The notes under the pieces: generated by a model
Told to the model about the DNA's origin: nothing
Seen by the model: only the letters and a program-made list of their open reading frames with translations
The model's database searches: none
Part shown: piece by piece, positions 4,182 to 5,751 of the stretch
How positions within the stretch are numbered: the stretch's first letter is position 1
How the letters are laid out: every line of letters begins with the position of its first letter
Assembly (NCBI GenBank): GCA_023428205.1
Contig: JAEYZB010000257.1
Location: 1-5,751, forward strand
Reading direction: 5' to 3'
DNA from: Bacteroidota bacterium
GTDB taxonomy: Bacteria > Bacteroidota > Bacteroidia > Chitinophagales > LD1
Length of the DNA: 5,751 bases
Made by a program: the position numbers and the translations under genes

Positions 4182-5751
4182 ATGTTCACAGGCTTTCCGC
4201 TGCCGGAATGTTAATTACCCTTGGCATTATTTTTGGCGACATCGGAACCTCTCCTATTTATGTTTTGAGTGCCATTATCAAAGGACAAACGCTACGCCCC
4301 GAGCTGATTTTGGGCGGAGTTTCCTGTGTATTTTGGACACTACTACTCATCACCACGTTCAAATACGTTTATCTGGCGCTGAACGCGGATAACAAAGGCG
4401 AAGGCGGTATTTTCGCGTTGTACGCACTTGTTCGCAGATATAAAGTAGAATGGACCATTTATCCTGCTATTATCGGTTGCGCAACACTCATGGCCGATGG
4501 TATTATTACTCCTCCTATCTCTATCTCATCAGCCGTTGAAGGATTGCATTTAGTATTCCCTGAATTGAGATCAGTCGTACCGATTGTGATTCTAATTTTG
4601 CTTGGCTTATTTACGTTTCAGCAATTCGGCACACGTATTGTTGGTAGTTTTTTTGGCCCGATTATGCTTATTTGGTTTACGATGATAGGGGTATTAGGAG
4701 GCATTCAAATCGCAAAATATCCGATGGTACTACAAGCAGTAAACCCATATTGGGCAATGAATCTTCTCGTCCAAGAGCCGGGCGGATTTTGGCTGTTAGG
4801 CGCTGTATTTTTGTGTACCACAGGAGGCGAAGCACTTTACTCTGATTTAGGACATTGCGGAAAACAAAATATCCGTGTAGGTTGGGCATTTGTCATAGTA
4901 AGTTTATTGCTGAATTATTTCGGTCAATCGGCTTATCTATTGTCATGTGTTGAAAAAGGAGTCACTCCTATAACTCCTTTCTACGACATTATGCCTAAAT
5001 GGTTTCTGCCATACGGGATTGCAGTAGCCACCATGGCAACCGTCATTGCTTCTCAAGCCGTGATTACAGGAAGTTTTTCTATGATAAATGAAGCGATAAG
5101 AATGAAACTTTGGCCCGCGCTGAAAATATCTTACCCCACTTCACATCGTGGGCAAATGTATATTCCGGCTATCAACTGGCTGCTGTTTTTCGGCTGTGTA
5201 ACGGTAGTGCTTATCTTCCGCGAAGCAAGCGCTATGGAAGCGGCCTACGGATTGGCAATTATTTTGGATATGCTGATGACCACAACTTTGTTAGTTTATT
5301 GGTTTTTACTCAAACGGAAACCAACCGTTGCCGTAATTAGTTTTGCCGTATTTTTCTATATTATTGAATTAGCCTTCTTATTTTCAAATATTGAAAAACT
5401 GCCACACGGTGGTTGGTTTGCATTATTGATTTCGGCAATGTTGTTCCTTGGAATGTTTATCTTTTACCGTGCTCGTCAGTTACGAGCAAGACATTTGGAA
5501 TTTGTGGCAATCAAAGATTATATAGAGCCACTGAAAGATTTAATGAAAGACGACTCCATTGCCAAAGAAGCAAACAATTTGGTGTATATGAGTATGGCAA
5601 ACGACAAGAGCCATATCGATTCCAACATTATTTATTCTATTTTCCGTAAACGTCCGAAACGTGCCGATATTTATTGGTTCGTGAATGTGGTGATTACCGA
5701 TGAGCCTTATGGAGTAGCGTTTTGTGTGGACACCATTATTCCGGGACGTTG
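4166..5751 (+). CDS. kup: KUP-family potassium transporter, 3' end outside the window
   Basis: The frame is open from ATG 4166 to the window edge: 528 residues, with roughly 100-130 missing compared with usual family lengths. The protein takes up K+, probably by H+ symport, across the inner membrane. Family motifs in order are LGIIFGDIGTSPIYVL (19-34), NKGEGGIFALYAL (76-88), DGIITPPISISSAVEG (111-126), QQFGTRIVGSFFGPIM (152-167), NPYWA (193-197), FLCTTGGEALYSDLGHCG (215-232), ATVIASQAVITGSFSM (291-306), YIPAINWLL (332-340), AAYGLAI (359-365) and LPHGGWF (412-418). The membrane part ends near residue 436. What follows is the start of the cytoplasmic C-terminal domain. There is no Shine-Dalgarno; the ATG sits in pyrimidine-rich sequence and is overlapped by a putative leader ORF. 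It is divergent from thyA, with no functional link apparent. Confidence 0.95.
   Translation, partial: MSEKVNVHRLSAAGMLITLGIIFGDIGTSPIYVLSAIIKGQTLRPELILGGVSCVFWTLLLITTFKYVYLALNADNKGEGGIFALYALVRRYKVEWTIYPAIIGCATLMADGIITPPISISSAVEGLHLVFPELRSVVPIVILILLGLFTFQQFGTRIVGSFFGPIMLIWFTMIGVLGGIQIAKYPMVLQAVNPYWAMNLLVQEPGGFWLLGAVFLCTTGGEALYSDLGHCGKQNIRVGWAFVIVSLLLNYFGQSAYLLSCVEKGVTPITPFYDIMPKWFLPYGIAVATMATVIASQAVITGSFSMINEAIRMKLWPALKISYPTSHRGQMYIPAINWLLFFGCVTVVLIFREASAMEAAYGLAIILDMLMTTTLLVYWFLLKRKPTVAVISFAVFFYIIELAFLFSNIEKLPHGGWFALLISAMLFLGMFIFYRARQLRARHLEFVAIKDYIEPLKDLMKDDSIAKEANNLVYMSMANDKSHIDSNIIYSIFRKRPKRADIYWFVNVVITDEPYGVAFCVDTIIPGR

Noticed and set aside
4955..4980. 8-bp perfect hairpin AAAGGAGT/ACTCCTTT inside kup
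   Set aside because: It encodes a Lys-Gly-Val-Thr-Pro segment, has a 10-base loop and no T-tract after it, and is likely a coding by-product.
5110..5649. Plus-strand short open frames in this region
   Set aside because: They are out-of-frame shadows of the intact kup coding sequence.

Overview
The window looks like ordinary chromosome of a member of the Bacteroidota. Three things point there: promoter elements of the TAnnTTTG type instead of sigma70 boxes, start codons without Shine-Dalgarno sequences, and a set of families typical of the phylum (a DksA/TraR protein with a Lys/Pro-rich N-terminal extension and a degenerate zinc finger, a DUF6089 outer-membrane protein, a Bacteroidota-type MarC). 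The species cannot be named from this sequence. No tRNA, rRNA, insertion sequence or CRISPR array was seen.

Bases 1-2026 form a tight plus-strand cluster: the 3' part of a DksA/TraR-family gene, then marC, a DUF423 (YgdD-like) gene and a GtrA-like gene, with gaps of 5, 4 and 23 bases. It reads as one operon combining an RNA-polymerase-type regulator with three small inner-membrane proteins of poorly known role. A strong terminator-like hairpin lies inside the marC coding sequence (731-762).

Bases 2086-2955 hold a separate unit: a promoter-like element almost on top of a TTG-initiated DUF6089 gene for a secreted beta-barrel protein, ending in a weak terminator. It converges on thyA (minus strand, 2970-3866), a long-form thymidylate synthase with its own -7 element just upstream of the ATG.

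Bases 3867-4165 are the divergent intergenic region between thyA and kup. They hold both promoters, a possible small ORF upstream of thyA on its strand, one copy of a T-tract repeat also found just past the other end of thyA, and a leader in front of kup. That leader contains a hairpin and a 28-codon upstream ORF that overlaps the kup start.

Bases 4166-5751 are the first 528 codons of a KUP-family potassium transporter that runs off the right edge.

No undescribed multi-gene system is evident. The features most worth checking are the kup leader ORF and hairpin, the in-gene hairpin of marC, and the possible small frameshifted ORF upstream of thyA.
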